The notes: a model not told the origin generated them from the letters alone. Shown: positions 28,353 through 38,722, numbered from the stretch's first letter. The stretch: DNA of 64,000 nucleotides from Mucilaginibacter sp. KACC 22773 (GCF_028736215.1 NZ_CP117883.1:3224001-3288000); one strand, 5' to 3'. Program-made: numbers and translations.

Positions 28353-28508
28353 ATTATTGGTTCATTAATTCAATAATTCATTAGTTCATTGGTCTTGTAT
28401 GTTGGTTCACTGTTTATTGGCCATGGATGGTTTGTTAGTTTTTTGGACGCGCGGTCAGCAGATCAAACTAAGGTTTGCCGCCCGCCACCAGTGAACCAAT
28501 GAACTAAC
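28353..28508. repeat. TTCATTGG-family inverted repeat, P8/P7 gap
   Basis: TTAGTTCATTGGT (28381-28393) pairs perfectly with 28495-28507 at the P8 stop. The core holds GGACGCGCGGTCAGCAGAT, a distant version of the core at 25744. Confidence 0.8.
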
Positions 28509-30974
28509 CTATTCGCTACGCAAACTATTCACAGGGTTAGCAACCGCAGCCTTTACCGTTTGGAAGCTTAGTGTAAATAGTGCAGCCAATAACATACCTG
28601 CACCGCTTGCCACAAATATCCACCAACTGACAGTGGTACGGTCGGCAAAACTTTCCATCCATTTGTTCATGGCGTACCAGGCCAATGGGGTAACCAGCAC
28701 AAATGCAAGTAAAATAAGTAATATCAGCTCGGTTGATAGCAGGGTGACAATCTGCGCAACCGACGCGCCGAGTACCTTCCGTACGCCAATTTCTTTGGTG
28801 CGTAAATTGGTGGTGTACATAGCCAGGCCTAACAAACCTAAACAACTGATAAATATAGATAGGCCTGTTGCCCAGGTAAGCAAGGTAGACGTATGTTGCT
28901 CTGATTCGTAAAATTTTTCGATGTTTTTATCATAAAAACTATAATCAAAGTCATCATCGGGGTATAGTTCCTTCCAGGTTTTTTCCATGCTGCCAAGGGC
29001 CTTCTTCCAATCGTCGCCCCCGGCTGATTGTGGTTTTAAAGCGATATGGAAAGTACGGTTTTGATATTTACGGTATGGTATAAGTATGGCAAGCGGCTTA
29101 ATGGCATCATGTAATGATTTTTGATAAAAATCGGCAACCACACCTACTATCTCCATTTTTTTATCATCGTTATAATCAAGCATTTTACCTATCGCATCTG
29201 ATGGCTTTTTAAAACCGAGCGTCCGGGCATAAGTATTGTTAATTATCAAAGCCTTTGTTGAATCGGCTTGCGTGATATTGCGGCCGGCCAGTAGTTTAAT
29301 ATTATAAACCTTCAGGTAGTTTTCATCCCCGAATTTTTGCTGAACATCTGTTTTAACCTCCTTTTTACCGTCTTTGTAAGTGGCCTCGGTGCTGTTGGTA
29401 TTGCCCGAAGATGGCGGATTACTACCAACAGCCATTATTTCAATTTGCGGGATGGCGGCAACCCTGTTTTTAAAAACCTGCTTTGTTCCTTCATTTGAAT
29501 TTTTATACGGGATGGTTATATTGATAATAGCATCTTTTTTAAAACCCAGATCCTTATGTAGGGCATAATAAATTTGTTTGCTTACCAATATGGTAGCCAT
29601 GATAAAAAATTGCGCTATTACAAACTGAACCGTAGTTAACGATTTACGCAGAAACGCGTTACGGGTTTTACTTGTGCCCGAGTGCGCCTGGTTTTTAAAC
29701 ACATCAACCGGCTTATAGCCCGATAATACCAGCGCTGGGTAAAAACCAGATAATATACTTACAACCACCACTAATGCAAGCATAAACAGCAGGATATTGC
29801 CATGATGCAGGTAATCAACCGTGATACCTTTGGGGGTAAAATCGGCAAATAGTTTAAGGATGGATGGTGCGACCAGCAGCGCTATAATTACTGCAAAAAT
29901 GGTTATCAGGAAGGTTTCGCTCAAAAATTGGGTTATCAGTTGGCGGCGGGTGCTTCCCATTGTTTTACGGATGCCTATTTCTTTGGCGCGTTGCGAAGCC
30001 TGGGCTGTTGTAAGGTTTACAAAGTTGATGCAACCTAATAGTAACAAAAATGCAGCTATAACCAGTAAGCCATATAAGGTTGTCTTGCTTGCTGTGTGGC
30101 CACCATCAAAATTATTGTAATCTTTGTTAAAGTGCAGATCGCTTAACGGCTGCAAATGAAAAACCTGGGTATTGCCGGCATCTTCCTTTTTAGGCGGATG
30201 ATGCTTTTTTAGCAATACATTCAGCTGCTTTTCAACATTAGCTGCCGATGCATTATCTGCAAGTTTAAGGAACAATACGGATGCAGATGTGGTACTCCCC
30301 CATTCTGTTAACTGAAGATTATCTTTGAGGGCCGGATTGTTAAGGCCAGTACTATAGGATATAAAATCATGAAAATTAAAGTCGGTGTTTTCTTTAGGAG
30401 TTTGTATAATACCGGTAACAGTAGTTTTAATGGTATCATAAGTTACCGTTTTGCCCAGCATCTGGCCGTAAGAAAGCTTGGGGAAATATATCTTAGCCTG
30501 ATCTGACGTTAGCACCACCTGGTAAGGCTCGTTCAGCGCCGTTTTAGCCGATCCTGCAAGCCAGGTATAATCAAATAGTGTAAAATATCTGCCATCGGCC
30601 AGTACAATATTTTCATGGTCTTTAAACCTTGTGGGTACATTGGTGTTATTGGCAATAAATACATTCATGCCGCCATTGGTAAAAAACGGCACCACGTCTT
30701 TTACGCCCGTTACTTCGGCTTTTACAGCCCCCGCCAATGGGCCGGTAACGCCACCGTTATACCCCACATTGCCCGAAAACGAATACTCGGTAACCACGCG
30801 GTAAATCTTATCGCTGTCCCTATGGTTTTTATCAAACGTAAAATCATAATTTACAATAACGTAAATTACCAAAGCGGCACTAATGCCGATAGACAACCCT
30901 ACAATGTTTATCATTGTAAACAACTTGTGCCGTCCGAAATTACGGAACGCAATCTTGAAGTAATTTTTTATCAT
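28509..30974 (-). CDS. ABC transporter permease P8, FtsX/MacB type
   Basis: 821 residues, exactly the length of P9, its clear sister. Coupling motifs E-I-G-I-R-K-T-M-G-S and E-I-G-V-R-K-V-L-G-A (728-737). Domain 1 has the variant K-I-Y-F-P-K-L-S-Y-G-Q-M-L-G-K in place of K-Y-F-G-N. Domain 2 has N-P-P-S-S-G-N-T-N-S-T-E-A and G-V-V-A-D-F-Y. TM7-8 linker reads F-A-D-R-T where other paralogues have F-A-Y-R-I. Confidence 0.9.
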   Translation of the reverse strand: MIKNYFKIAFRNFGRHKLFTMINIVGLSIGISAALVIYVIVNYDFTFDKNHRDSDKIYRVVTEYSFSGNVGYNGGVTGPLAGAVKAEVTGVKDVVPFFTNGGMNVFIANNTNVPTRFKDHENIVLADGRYFTLFDYTWLAGSAKTALNEPYQVVLTSDQAKIYFPKLSYGQMLGKTVTYDTIKTTVTGIIQTPKENTDFNFHDFISYSTGLNNPALKDNLQLTEWGSTTSASVLFLKLADNASAANVEKQLNVLLKKHHPPKKEDAGNTQVFHLQPLSDLHFNKDYNNFDGGHTASKTTLYGLLVIAAFLLLLGCINFVNLTTAQASQRAKEIGIRKTMGSTRRQLITQFLSETFLITIFAVIIALLVAPSILKLFADFTPKGITVDYLHHGNILLFMLALVVVVSILSGFYPALVLSGYKPVDVFKNQAHSGTSKTRNAFLRKSLTTVQFVIAQFFIMATILVSKQIYYALHKDLGFKKDAIINITIPYKNSNEGTKQVFKNRVAAIPQIEIMAVGSNPPSSGNTNSTEATYKDGKKEVKTDVQQKFGDENYLKVYNIKLLAGRNITQADSTKALIINNTYARTLGFKKPSDAIGKMLDYNDDKKMEIVGVVADFYQKSLHDAIKPLAILIPYRKYQNRTFHIALKPQSAGGDDWKKALGSMEKTWKELYPDDDFDYSFYDKNIEKFYESEQHTSTLLTWATGLSIFISCLGLLGLAMYTTNLRTKEIGVRKVLGASVAQIVTLLSTELILLILLAFVLVTPLAWYAMNKWMESFADRTTVSWWIFVASGAGMLLAALFTLSFQTVKAAVANPVNSLRSE

Positions 30975-31062
30975 TTTATTGGTTCATTAGTTCACTTGTC
31001 CATTGGTTCATTGGTGCCGCTTGTATATCCATCAGCCTTGCTAACTGCCCACTGCCAACTGC
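30975..31062. repeat. Mixed-arm repeat, P9/P8 gap
   Basis: The left side (30976-31015) has octamer words GGTTCATT, AGTTCACT, TGTCCATT. The right side (31040-31070) has ACTGCC / ACTGCCA words instead of the inverse octamers, so this element does not close into the usual stem. Confidence 0.6.
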
Positions 31063-33528
31063 CTACTCACTTCTAAGGCTCCTGGTCGGGTTAGCCATCG
31101 CGGCTTTTATGGTCTGGAAGCTTGATATTATCAGGGCGGTTAACAGCATCCCGCCACCGCTTAGTACAAAAATCCACCAGCTGATGCTGGTACGGTCGGC
31201 AAAGCTTTGCATCCATTTGTTCATGGCGTACCAGGCTAATGGCGTAACCAGCGCAAATGCCAGCAGGATAACTAATATTAACTCGGTTGATAGCAGCGCA
31301 ACTATCTGCGATACTGTGGCGCCAAGAACTTTACGTACCCCTATCTCTTTAGTACGCTGGTTGGTGTTATAAATAGCCAGCCCTAATAAACCCAGGCAGC
31401 TGATGAATATAGATAGCCCCGTTGCCCATGTTAACAAAGTTGATGTATGCTGCTCGGCATCGTAGAACCTGGCAATATTTTCATCAAAAAAGTGGTATTC
31501 AAAATCATCTTCGGGATAAATTTCCTTCCAGGATACTTCCATCGCGGCAATCGCTTTTTTCCAGTCATCACCGCCGGCCGATTGTGGCTTTAGTGCGATG
31601 TGGAAGGTGCCGTTATTGTAGTGGTTAAGCTCGGTTAAAATACATATCGGACTAATTGGCGCATGTAATGATTCGGCATGGAAATCATGTACTACACCGA
31701 TGATCTGCATTTTTACATCTCCGTTAAAATTGTCGATGTATTTGCCAACCGCATCGGCTGGGTTTTTAAAGCCAATGGCGTGGGCGTAGGTTTCATTTAT
31801 TAAAAATGCTTTTGAGGTATCACCCGGTAGTAAATTGCGCCCGGCTATTAATTTAATGTGGTATACTTTAATGTAGTTTTCGTCGCCGAATTTTTCAGCC
31901 AGCTCCATTTTAATTTCCTTTTTGCCATCGCGGAAAGTAGCCTCGGTTGAGTTACCATTATCAGACGACGGCGCATCTTTGCCCAGGCTTACCAATTGCA
32001 CCTGTGGCAGGGCGATAATCTTATTTAAAAATACCTGGTTACGGCTTTCTGTGCGATTTTTCCATGGGGAATTGATAATCAAAATAGCATCCTTCTTCAA
32101 CCCCAGGTCTTTATGCAGCGCGTAATATATTTGCTTGCTAACCAATACGGTAGCCATAATAAAAAATTGGGCTATTACAAATTGCGTTACCGTGAGCGAT
32201 TTACGCAACCAGGCATTCCGTGTTTTACTGCTGTTTGACGATGCCTGGTTTTTAAGTACCAAAACCGGTTTATAGCCCGATAGTAAAACCGCGGGATAAA
32301 AACCGGATAACAAACTCACTACGAATGTAAGCGCCACCAGAAACACAATAAGATTGGGCTCACTTAAAAGATCTAACGTAATCCCTTGAGGAATAAAATC
32401 TTTAAACAAGTTGAGGATCACCGGCGCAATCAAAACTGAGATAACGACTGCGATCAGGGTAATAAAAAAGGTCTCGGTCAAAAACTGAATGATAAGTTGA
32501 AGCCTGCTGCTGCCCATTGTTTTGCGAATGCCAATTTCTTTGGCGCGTTGGGCAGCCTGCGCTGTTGTTAAATTAACAAAATTGATGCAGCCCAGCAATA
32601 ATAAAAACATGGCAATGGCAAGCAAGCCGGACAATGTTGTTTTGCTTGCTGTGCGGCCGCCATAAAAAGTACCGTAAAGCGCATTAAAATGAACATCGCT
32701 TAGTGGTTGTAAAGCAAAGCTGCGCGTATTGCCTTTATTGGATGGCGTTGGCGGGTTATGTTTTTTTAAAATTTCGTTTAGCTGTTTGATAACTTGCCCG
32801 GGCTGGGTTGTGGGCGATAGCTTCACGAACAATTGTGTAGCGGGGCTTGTGCCGCCCCAATGCAAAGGACGCATCTGGTTGCGCAGGGCGCCGTTGTTAA
32901 CCGCGGTGGCCAGCGAAATAAAGTCATGCGCTTCAAAATCCGAGTTGCCTTTAAGCGGTTCAACAATTCCCGTAACGGTAGTACTTAATGTATCATAAGT
33001 AACCACCCTGCCAATCATTTCACTGTATGTTAGTTTAGGGAAATATTTTTTGGCCTGATCTGCCCTCAATACCACTTGGTTTGGTCCGTTAAAGGCAACT
33101 CTGGCATTGCCGGAAAGCCAGCTATAGCCAAACAGTTTAAAGTAACGGCCGTCGGTAAGTACTACATTGTCCTGTAACTTAAACCTGACCACCGAGCCCA
33201 ATTTTTCTGTTATCGATACATTAGGTTGATAGATATTGAAAAACAAAGCCGAAGTTTCAATTCCGCTTACACCGCTGCGCACAGCTTCGGGCATTGGCCC
33301 GCAAACGCCGCGGTTGTAGGCAGGCTGACCGCCAAAAGTAAAATTAGTAACCACCCGGTAAATCCGGTCGGCATCCTTGTACTCATTGAAAGTAAAATCA
33401 AAATGTACTATCAAATAAATAACCAACGCCGAACTGATCCCGATAGACAAGCCGATTACATTAATAAACGTAAAAAACTTGTGCCGCCAAAAGTTGCGCA
33501 GGGCTATTTTAAAATAGTTTTTAATCAT
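31063..33528 (-). CDS. ABC transporter permease P9, FtsX/MacB type
   Basis: 821 residues. Same coupling motifs and spacing as P8 (second at 728-737). Near-identical long blocks with P8 include F-L-L-L-L-G-C-I-N-F-V-N-L-T-T-A-Q-A and Q-I-Y-Y-A-L-H-K-D-L-G, while the first 230 residues of domain 1 have diverged more. Domain 2 has D-A-P-S-S-D-N-G-N-S-T-E-A and G-V-V-H-D-F-H-A-E-S-L. The C-terminal tail is N-P-T-R-S-L-R-S-E, the only one with Thr-Arg. Confidence 0.9.
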   Translation of the reverse strand: MIKNYFKIALRNFWRHKFFTFINVIGLSIGISSALVIYLIVHFDFTFNEYKDADRIYRVVTNFTFGGQPAYNRGVCGPMPEAVRSGVSGIETSALFFNIYQPNVSITEKLGSVVRFKLQDNVVLTDGRYFKLFGYSWLSGNARVAFNGPNQVVLRADQAKKYFPKLTYSEMIGRVVTYDTLSTTVTGIVEPLKGNSDFEAHDFISLATAVNNGALRNQMRPLHWGGTSPATQLFVKLSPTTQPGQVIKQLNEILKKHNPPTPSNKGNTRSFALQPLSDVHFNALYGTFYGGRTASKTTLSGLLAIAMFLLLLGCINFVNLTTAQAAQRAKEIGIRKTMGSSRLQLIIQFLTETFFITLIAVVISVLIAPVILNLFKDFIPQGITLDLLSEPNLIVFLVALTFVVSLLSGFYPAVLLSGYKPVLVLKNQASSNSSKTRNAWLRKSLTVTQFVIAQFFIMATVLVSKQIYYALHKDLGLKKDAILIINSPWKNRTESRNQVFLNKIIALPQVQLVSLGKDAPSSDNGNSTEATFRDGKKEIKMELAEKFGDENYIKVYHIKLIAGRNLLPGDTSKAFLINETYAHAIGFKNPADAVGKYIDNFNGDVKMQIIGVVHDFHAESLHAPISPICILTELNHYNNGTFHIALKPQSAGGDDWKKAIAAMEVSWKEIYPEDDFEYHFFDENIARFYDAEQHTSTLLTWATGLSIFISCLGLLGLAIYNTNQRTKEIGVRKVLGATVSQIVALLSTELILVILLAFALVTPLAWYAMNKWMQSFADRTSISWWIFVLSGGGMLLTALIISSFQTIKAAMANPTRSLRSE

Positions 33529-33628
33529 TCTTTTTGTTCATTAGTTCACTGGTTCATTAGTTCATTGATCTTATCGCTTCAAAACTTTGTAATAAGCTGC
33601 TTACTGCAAACTCACAACTGTCAACTCA
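33529..33628. repeat. Mixed-arm repeat, P10/P9 gap
   Basis: Four octamer words (33536-33568: GTTCATTA, GTTCACTG and so on) on the left; on the right, at the P10 stop, ACTCACAACTGTCAACTCAC words (33609-33636). As in the P9/P8 gap the two arms come from different word families. Confidence 0.6.
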
Positions 33629-36040
33629 CTACTCACTGCGAAGGCTTTTTACCGGGTTTGCCGATGCTGCTTTGATGGATTGAAAGCTGATAGTTAAAAA
33701 AGCGATGACAACGGCTATTACGCCTGCCATTACAAACACCCACCATTGGATGCTGATGCGGAAGGCAAAATCAAGCAGCCACTTGCTCATGGAGTACCAT
33801 GCTATGGGTAATGCAATTACCGATGCAATAAGTACCAGTTTTAAAAAGTCTTTAGATAGTTCGGTTACTATTTGAGGGATGCTGGCGCCCAAAACTTTGC
33901 GCACGCCTATCTCTTTAACCCGCTGTGTAATGGTGAATGCCGACAAACCAAACAAACCCAAACAAGCTATAAATATGGCAATGAACGAGAATATAGTAAA
34001 CAAGCTCCCTTGCTGTTGCTCACTGTTGTATAACTTTTGAAATTTATCATCCAGGAAAACATATTCAAACGGGGTCTCGGGCTGATATTTTTTCCAGGCC
34101 TGCTCCAGGGTATTAATGGCCTCCTGCACGTGATCACCATCAATTTCAACAGATAACCGGCGATAACTGTTGTTGGCGAATGACGGCATCCGCATCAGTA
34201 ACGGGATGATATTTTGATGCAGTGATTCAAAATGAAAATCATTAACTACACCTATTATCTTCCCTTTTACGCCACCATAACTAATTTCTTTACCAACGGC
34301 GCTCTCGGGGGTTTGCCAGCCCAACACTTTTGCGGCCGAAACATTGATTACATAGTTGTTGGTGTCGGTTCCAAAATCCTTCGAAAAATTACGGCCTGCA
34401 GCCATTTTCATGCCGTACGTTGGTATAAAACCGTAATCGGTATTGATGTATTTTACATCTGCGTTTATCATTTTTGACGATCCGTTCTGCATCACCGAAA
34501 TCCCCTGGTCGTCCAATAATCTGCCCGATGGGATCCGCGACGAACGGGATACATCTTTCACAATACCTTCTTTGGTAACCTCATTTTTAAAAACCTCAAA
34601 TTGACCGGGGTTAAAAGGATTGGCTGCGGTTAGGATATGATCTTTATTAAAACCCAGCGCCTTTTGCTGCATGTACTTCAATTGCTGAAAAACAATAGTA
34701 GTGGCAACAATTAAGATGATAGATATGGAGAACTGAATAACCACCAATACCTTCCTGAACGAAATACTGCCCGACCCTACTTTAACCAGTCCCTTTAATA
34801 CTTTTACTGGTTTAAATGACGACATAAAGATAGCCGGATAAATGCCGCTGATAATACCAATTACAAAAGGCATTGCAACAACGGCTGTAACTATTTGAGG
34901 TTGAAACAACAGATTAAAAGATAATGACAATCCCGAAAAAGTGTTCACCAGCGGGATTACCGCGTAGGTAATGCCAAGCGCCAGTATCAACGAAAATGCG
35001 GTTATCAATACCGATTCGCTTAAAAACTGGATAATGATTTCCTTTTGCTGTGCACCAATAACCTTACGGATGCCTATTTCCCTTGCCCTTAAGGCCGAAC
35101 GGGCGGTTGACAAATTCATGTAATTGATGCAGGCAATAAGCAGGATAAACAACGCAATGGCCGAAAATATCCATACCCTTTTGATATCGCCATTTTGGTC
35201 AAGTTCATCATCAAGATGAGAATGCAGGTGGATACTCAGGAATTTTTGAAACGACAGTTTACTGTTCTTTGATTCGCGTGTACCAACGTACTTATCCAAA
35301 AAAGCAGGGAACTGCGCAGCCACTTTATCTACGTTATATCCTTTGGGGAACAACAGGTAGGTAAAAAAAGAATTATTGCCCCAGTTGGTTTGCAAACTTT
35401 TTCGACCATAAACCGCTGTGTCGTTAAGAGTATTAAATGAAAGCAGCATTTTTGCGTGAAGCTGCGAATTGGTCGGCAGCGGTTCAAAAATTCCGGTTAC
35501 CTTAAAATTAAACTGGTTGCCCAGCCGCACCACCTTGTTTATCGGGTCTTCATTGCCAAAATATTTATGCGCCATCTCCTCGGTCATCATCATCGTAAAC
35601 GGATCTGACAATGCCGACTTCGGATCCCCCTGGGTTGTTTTGATATTAAAAAAATCGAAAAAATTCTCATCGGCGAAGTAGCCTTCATTCTCGGTAAGCA
35701 ATTTGTCTTTATACCTGATCACTAAGCTGCCGCTTGCCGGGTATATACGGGTAACTTTTTTGATATCCGAAAACTCATTTTTGAGCAAGGGCCCAAACGG
35801 CGGCGCTACCGCCCCTAAATGAAGCGTTTCTACCCCATCAGGTGTATTAAAGCTGCGGGTAACACGATAAATATCGTCGGCATTGGCATTAAACTTATCA
35901 TAGCTCGTCTCGTTGATTACGTAAACCACAATCAGCAAACAGCAGCTTAACCCAACTGTTAATCCAAAAATATTGATGAACGATATAAATTTGTGCCTGG
36001 TAATGTTCCGTAAAGCACTGCGTAAATAATTCTTTATCAT
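33629..36040 (-). CDS. ABC transporter permease P10, FtsX/MacB type
   Basis: 803 residues. Coupling motifs E-I-G-I-R-K-V-I-G-A and E-I-G-V-R-K-V-L-G-A (710-719). Domain 1 has H-K-Y-F-G-N-E-D-P-I-N-K with Asn in place of the common Gly, and ends K-F-L-S-I-H-L-H-S-H-L. Domain 2 has S-R-I-P-S-G-R-L and G-V-V-N-D-F-H-F-E-S-L. Groups with P11 and P14 (TM2 flanks W-I-F-S-A-I-A-L-F-I-L-L-I-A-C-I-N-Y-M-N-L-S-T-A). Confidence 0.9.
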   Translation of the reverse strand: MIKNYLRSALRNITRHKFISFINIFGLTVGLSCCLLIVVYVINETSYDKFNANADDIYRVTRSFNTPDGVETLHLGAVAPPFGPLLKNEFSDIKKVTRIYPASGSLVIRYKDKLLTENEGYFADENFFDFFNIKTTQGDPKSALSDPFTMMMTEEMAHKYFGNEDPINKVVRLGNQFNFKVTGIFEPLPTNSQLHAKMLLSFNTLNDTAVYGRKSLQTNWGNNSFFTYLLFPKGYNVDKVAAQFPAFLDKYVGTRESKNSKLSFQKFLSIHLHSHLDDELDQNGDIKRVWIFSAIALFILLIACINYMNLSTARSALRAREIGIRKVIGAQQKEIIIQFLSESVLITAFSLILALGITYAVIPLVNTFSGLSLSFNLLFQPQIVTAVVAMPFVIGIISGIYPAIFMSSFKPVKVLKGLVKVGSGSISFRKVLVVIQFSISIILIVATTIVFQQLKYMQQKALGFNKDHILTAANPFNPGQFEVFKNEVTKEGIVKDVSRSSRIPSGRLLDDQGISVMQNGSSKMINADVKYINTDYGFIPTYGMKMAAGRNFSKDFGTDTNNYVINVSAAKVLGWQTPESAVGKEISYGGVKGKIIGVVNDFHFESLHQNIIPLLMRMPSFANNSYRRLSVEIDGDHVQEAINTLEQAWKKYQPETPFEYVFLDDKFQKLYNSEQQQGSLFTIFSFIAIFIACLGLFGLSAFTITQRVKEIGVRKVLGASIPQIVTELSKDFLKLVLIASVIALPIAWYSMSKWLLDFAFRISIQWWVFVMAGVIAVVIAFLTISFQSIKAASANPVKSLRSE

Positions 36041-36145
36041 AACGGTGTAGTTAAATTCTAAACTCTAAATACTAATTTAAAAACTCTAAGTCCTAAACTC
36101 TAAATCGCAACCTTAAACTATAATTCCTAAATTAACAGGCAATTT
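36041..36145. repeat. Degenerate CTAAACT/CTAAGTC words, P11/P10 gap
   Basis: Words such as TAAACTC, TAAATAC, TAAGTCC and TAAACTA run through 36053-36135 just upstream of the P10 start. No complementary arm is visible inside this gap. Confidence 0.55.
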
Positions 36146-36250
36146 TCACCACTCACCACTCACCACTCACCACTCACCACTCACCACTCACCACTCACCA
36201 CTCACCACTCACCACTCACCACTCACCACTCACCACTCACCACTCACCAC
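36146..36250. repeat. Perfect 7-bp tandem array, TCACCAC x 15
   Basis: Fifteen identical copies in 105 bp, plus a partial copy that runs to within a base of the P11 stop codon at 36255-36257. Single diverged copies of the same word stand beside the stops of P4 (18059) and P10 (33625). The array is likely to vary in copy number between strains. Confidence 0.95.
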
Positions 36251-36254
36251 TCAC

Positions 36255-38681
36255 CTACTCGTTCCTCAAACTTTTCACAGGGTTGGCCAGGGCCGCTTTT
36301 ACCGATTGAAAGCTGATGGTTATTGCGGCCACCAGCAATGCAATACAGCCTGCTAATAAAAACACCCACCACTGGATGCTTATACGGTAGGCAAAATCCT
36401 GCAGCCATTTGCTCATGGCGTACCAGGTTATAGGGAATGATATGAGCGATGCTATTACAATAAGTTTTAAAAACTCTTTTGATAATAATGTGGTAATACT
36501 GCCTGTTGATGCCCCCAAAACCTTACGGATACCTATTTCTTTAACCCTTAGCCTGATCATGAATGCTGCCAGGCCAAACAGGCCCAGGCTGGCTATTATC
36601 AGGGCGACAACCGCAAATACGGTAAATATCTTCCCGGTTTGTTGTTCGGATGAGTAAAGCGATGCAAACTTTTCGTCGAGGAAGGAATAGCTGAAAGGTA
36701 AATCAGTTTTAAAGCTATCCCATTGTGTGCGCATATCGGCAATAAGGTTTTTAATATCTTTTGTTTTTACCTTAACCATAATTGAACTGATGCTGTGGCC
36801 GGGCAATAACATCAGCGGCGCAATCTTTTGCTTTGTGGATACATAATGAAAATCTTTAACTACCCCTACAACAGTATACTGTGCCCTTGCCGAGCGGACA
36901 ATGGTTTTGCCTATCGGATCGCTTTTGCCCCATCCCAGATCGCGCACCAGTGCCTCGTTAACAACCACGGCCATTGAATCGCCGGGGTACGATGGATAAA
37001 AATTACGGCCTTTTACTATCTGAATCCCTAAAGTGGGTATGTAGTGTTCATCCACATGAAAAATATCGGTATGAATTTCGGCATGGCCGCCTTTGTCATT
37101 AAATTCCTTGGCATCTATCTGCGTGCCGTCAATACCGCCTCCTGAACCGGGAACACTGCTGGATATGGTAGCATTTATAACCTGTGGATTGCGCAGCAAC
37201 TCCTGCTTAAATGCGTCAATGTTGTTGCGTAACGAATAAGTTTCATTTATTACCAGTACCTGACCTTTATCATAGCCCAGTTTTTTGTTTTGCATGTAAT
37301 GCAATTGCTGGTAAACTACAAATGTGGCTATAATAAGTGCGGTAGATACTGCAAACTGGAAAACGATAAGCCCGCTGCGTAAATAGTTTTTGCTGGCCTG
37401 TTTGGTAGTCCCCGAGCCGCCCTTTAATACCGCGATGATCTGGAAGCCCGACAATACAAATGCCGGATAAATACCTGCTATAACCCCAACTACAAAAACA
37501 AGTAATACCTCGGTAACTATGGCCTGGAAACTCACAAAGAAACTAATATCGATATGCTTGCGCGACAGGTCATTAAAAACCGGCAGCAGCAGGTACACTA
37601 ATACGATGGCCAGTACCATAGCCCCTAATGTGAGCAATACCGATTCGGTAAGGAACTGTGAAATAAGCCCGCTTTTTTCTGAACCTAATACTTTACGGAT
37701 GCCAACTTCCTTGCTCCGTTTTGCCGAACTGGCGGTTGATAAATTGGTAAAGTTAATGCAGGCCAGCATCAAAATAAATATAGCCAAAACACCAAATATG
37801 TAAACGTAATGAATATCGCCATTAGCTTCCAGCTCGTATTTGGTTGCCGAGTGCAGGTGAATATCCGTTAAGGGCTGCAAATAAAACAGGAAGGTATTTA
37901 CAGATTTGCTTGCCTCGGCCACGCTTACATTCATGTCGTGGGCAATTTCGGGCACTACAAACTTTTTGACCAGGTCATTCGGAAACGCCGACTCCAGCTT
38001 TTTCGGGTCGGCGTTCTTGTTTAGTTTTATATAGGTAAAATAACCAATGTTGCTCCAGGTTTGCTGCGCCGTTCTTACATAATTATTCATGCTAAAAAAC
38101 GCATCGCCATGAAAGTGGGAATTGTCGGGTACTTTCTCAATAACCCCGGTAACCTTATAAGGCTCCCCGTCTACCAGTAATGATTGGCCTACAGCCGGCG
38201 CATTACCAAAGTATTTTTTTGCAAATGCCGCGGTGATTACGGTACTGTTGGGATCTTTGAGGCAGGTTTTGCTTTCGCCATCAATTAAGGAGATAGAAAA
38301 CAGCTGCAAAAAGTTGACGTCCACCATAAACAGGTGTTCTTCTTTAAACTTTTTGCCATTATATTCAATAAATGATGGTTTGCGGCCGGTAAGCCTGGTT
38401 ACATCGCTTACCTGCGGATATTGATCTTTAATGCCTTTTGCTACAGCAACATCTACGTTGGGGTACTCGCTTGTTCCCGCGTTTTCAATAGTTTTAATAC
38501 CAACGCGATAAATCTGCCCGGAATCCTGCGGGTATCTGTCGTAACTTAATTCACTATAAACGTATGCCGTTATCAGCATACAGCAGGCCAGGCCAACCGA
38601 TAGGCCAAATACATTTATAAACGAAAATATTTTATTGCGTTTTAAACTACGCCACGCGGTTTTAATATAGTTCTTAAGCAT
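36255..38681 (-). CDS. ABC transporter permease P11, FtsX/MacB type
   Basis: 808 residues from the ATG at 38681 (M-L-K-N-Y-I-K-T-A-W). A frame reaching back to 38723 is rejected because it overlaps the promoter box. Coupling motifs E-V-G-I-R-K-V-L-G-S and E-I-G-I-R-K-V-L-G-A (715-724). Domain 1 has a Lys/Asp-rich insertion with V-A-E-A-S-K-S-V-N-T and ends L-Q-P-L-T-D-I-H-L-H-S; domain 2 has S-V-P-G-S-G-G-G-I and G-V-V-K-D-F-H-Y. First gene of the P11-P5 unit. Confidence 0.9.
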   Translation of the reverse strand: MLKNYIKTAWRSLKRNKIFSFINVFGLSVGLACCMLITAYVYSELSYDRYPQDSGQIYRVGIKTIENAGTSEYPNVDVAVAKGIKDQYPQVSDVTRLTGRKPSFIEYNGKKFKEEHLFMVDVNFLQLFSISLIDGESKTCLKDPNSTVITAAFAKKYFGNAPAVGQSLLVDGEPYKVTGVIEKVPDNSHFHGDAFFSMNNYVRTAQQTWSNIGYFTYIKLNKNADPKKLESAFPNDLVKKFVVPEIAHDMNVSVAEASKSVNTFLFYLQPLTDIHLHSATKYELEANGDIHYVYIFGVLAIFILMLACINFTNLSTASSAKRSKEVGIRKVLGSEKSGLISQFLTESVLLTLGAMVLAIVLVYLLLPVFNDLSRKHIDISFFVSFQAIVTEVLLVFVVGVIAGIYPAFVLSGFQIIAVLKGGSGTTKQASKNYLRSGLIVFQFAVSTALIIATFVVYQQLHYMQNKKLGYDKGQVLVINETYSLRNNIDAFKQELLRNPQVINATISSSVPGSGGGIDGTQIDAKEFNDKGGHAEIHTDIFHVDEHYIPTLGIQIVKGRNFYPSYPGDSMAVVVNEALVRDLGWGKSDPIGKTIVRSARAQYTVVGVVKDFHYVSTKQKIAPLMLLPGHSISSIMVKVKTKDIKNLIADMRTQWDSFKTDLPFSYSFLDEKFASLYSSEQQTGKIFTVFAVVALIIASLGLFGLAAFMIRLRVKEIGIRKVLGASTGSITTLLSKEFLKLIVIASLISFPITWYAMSKWLQDFAYRISIQWWVFLLAGCIALLVAAITISFQSVKAALANPVKSLRNE

Positions 38682-38706
38682 TGTGATGTATTTACCCGCT
38701 AAGCAG

Positions 38707-38722
38707 TTTAAAATACATACCA
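38707..38722 (-). promoter_or_regulatory. TGGTAT box, sigma-54-like element, P11-P5 unit
   Basis: Minus strand: TGGTATGTATTTTAAA, one base different from the box before P4, and the same 25-bp distance to its ATG (38681). The 39-bp element lies 52 bp upstream. Confidence 0.5.

Noticed and set aside
36146..36250. CRISPR array
   Set aside because: Units of 7 bp are contiguous with no spacers; it is a simple tandem repeat.
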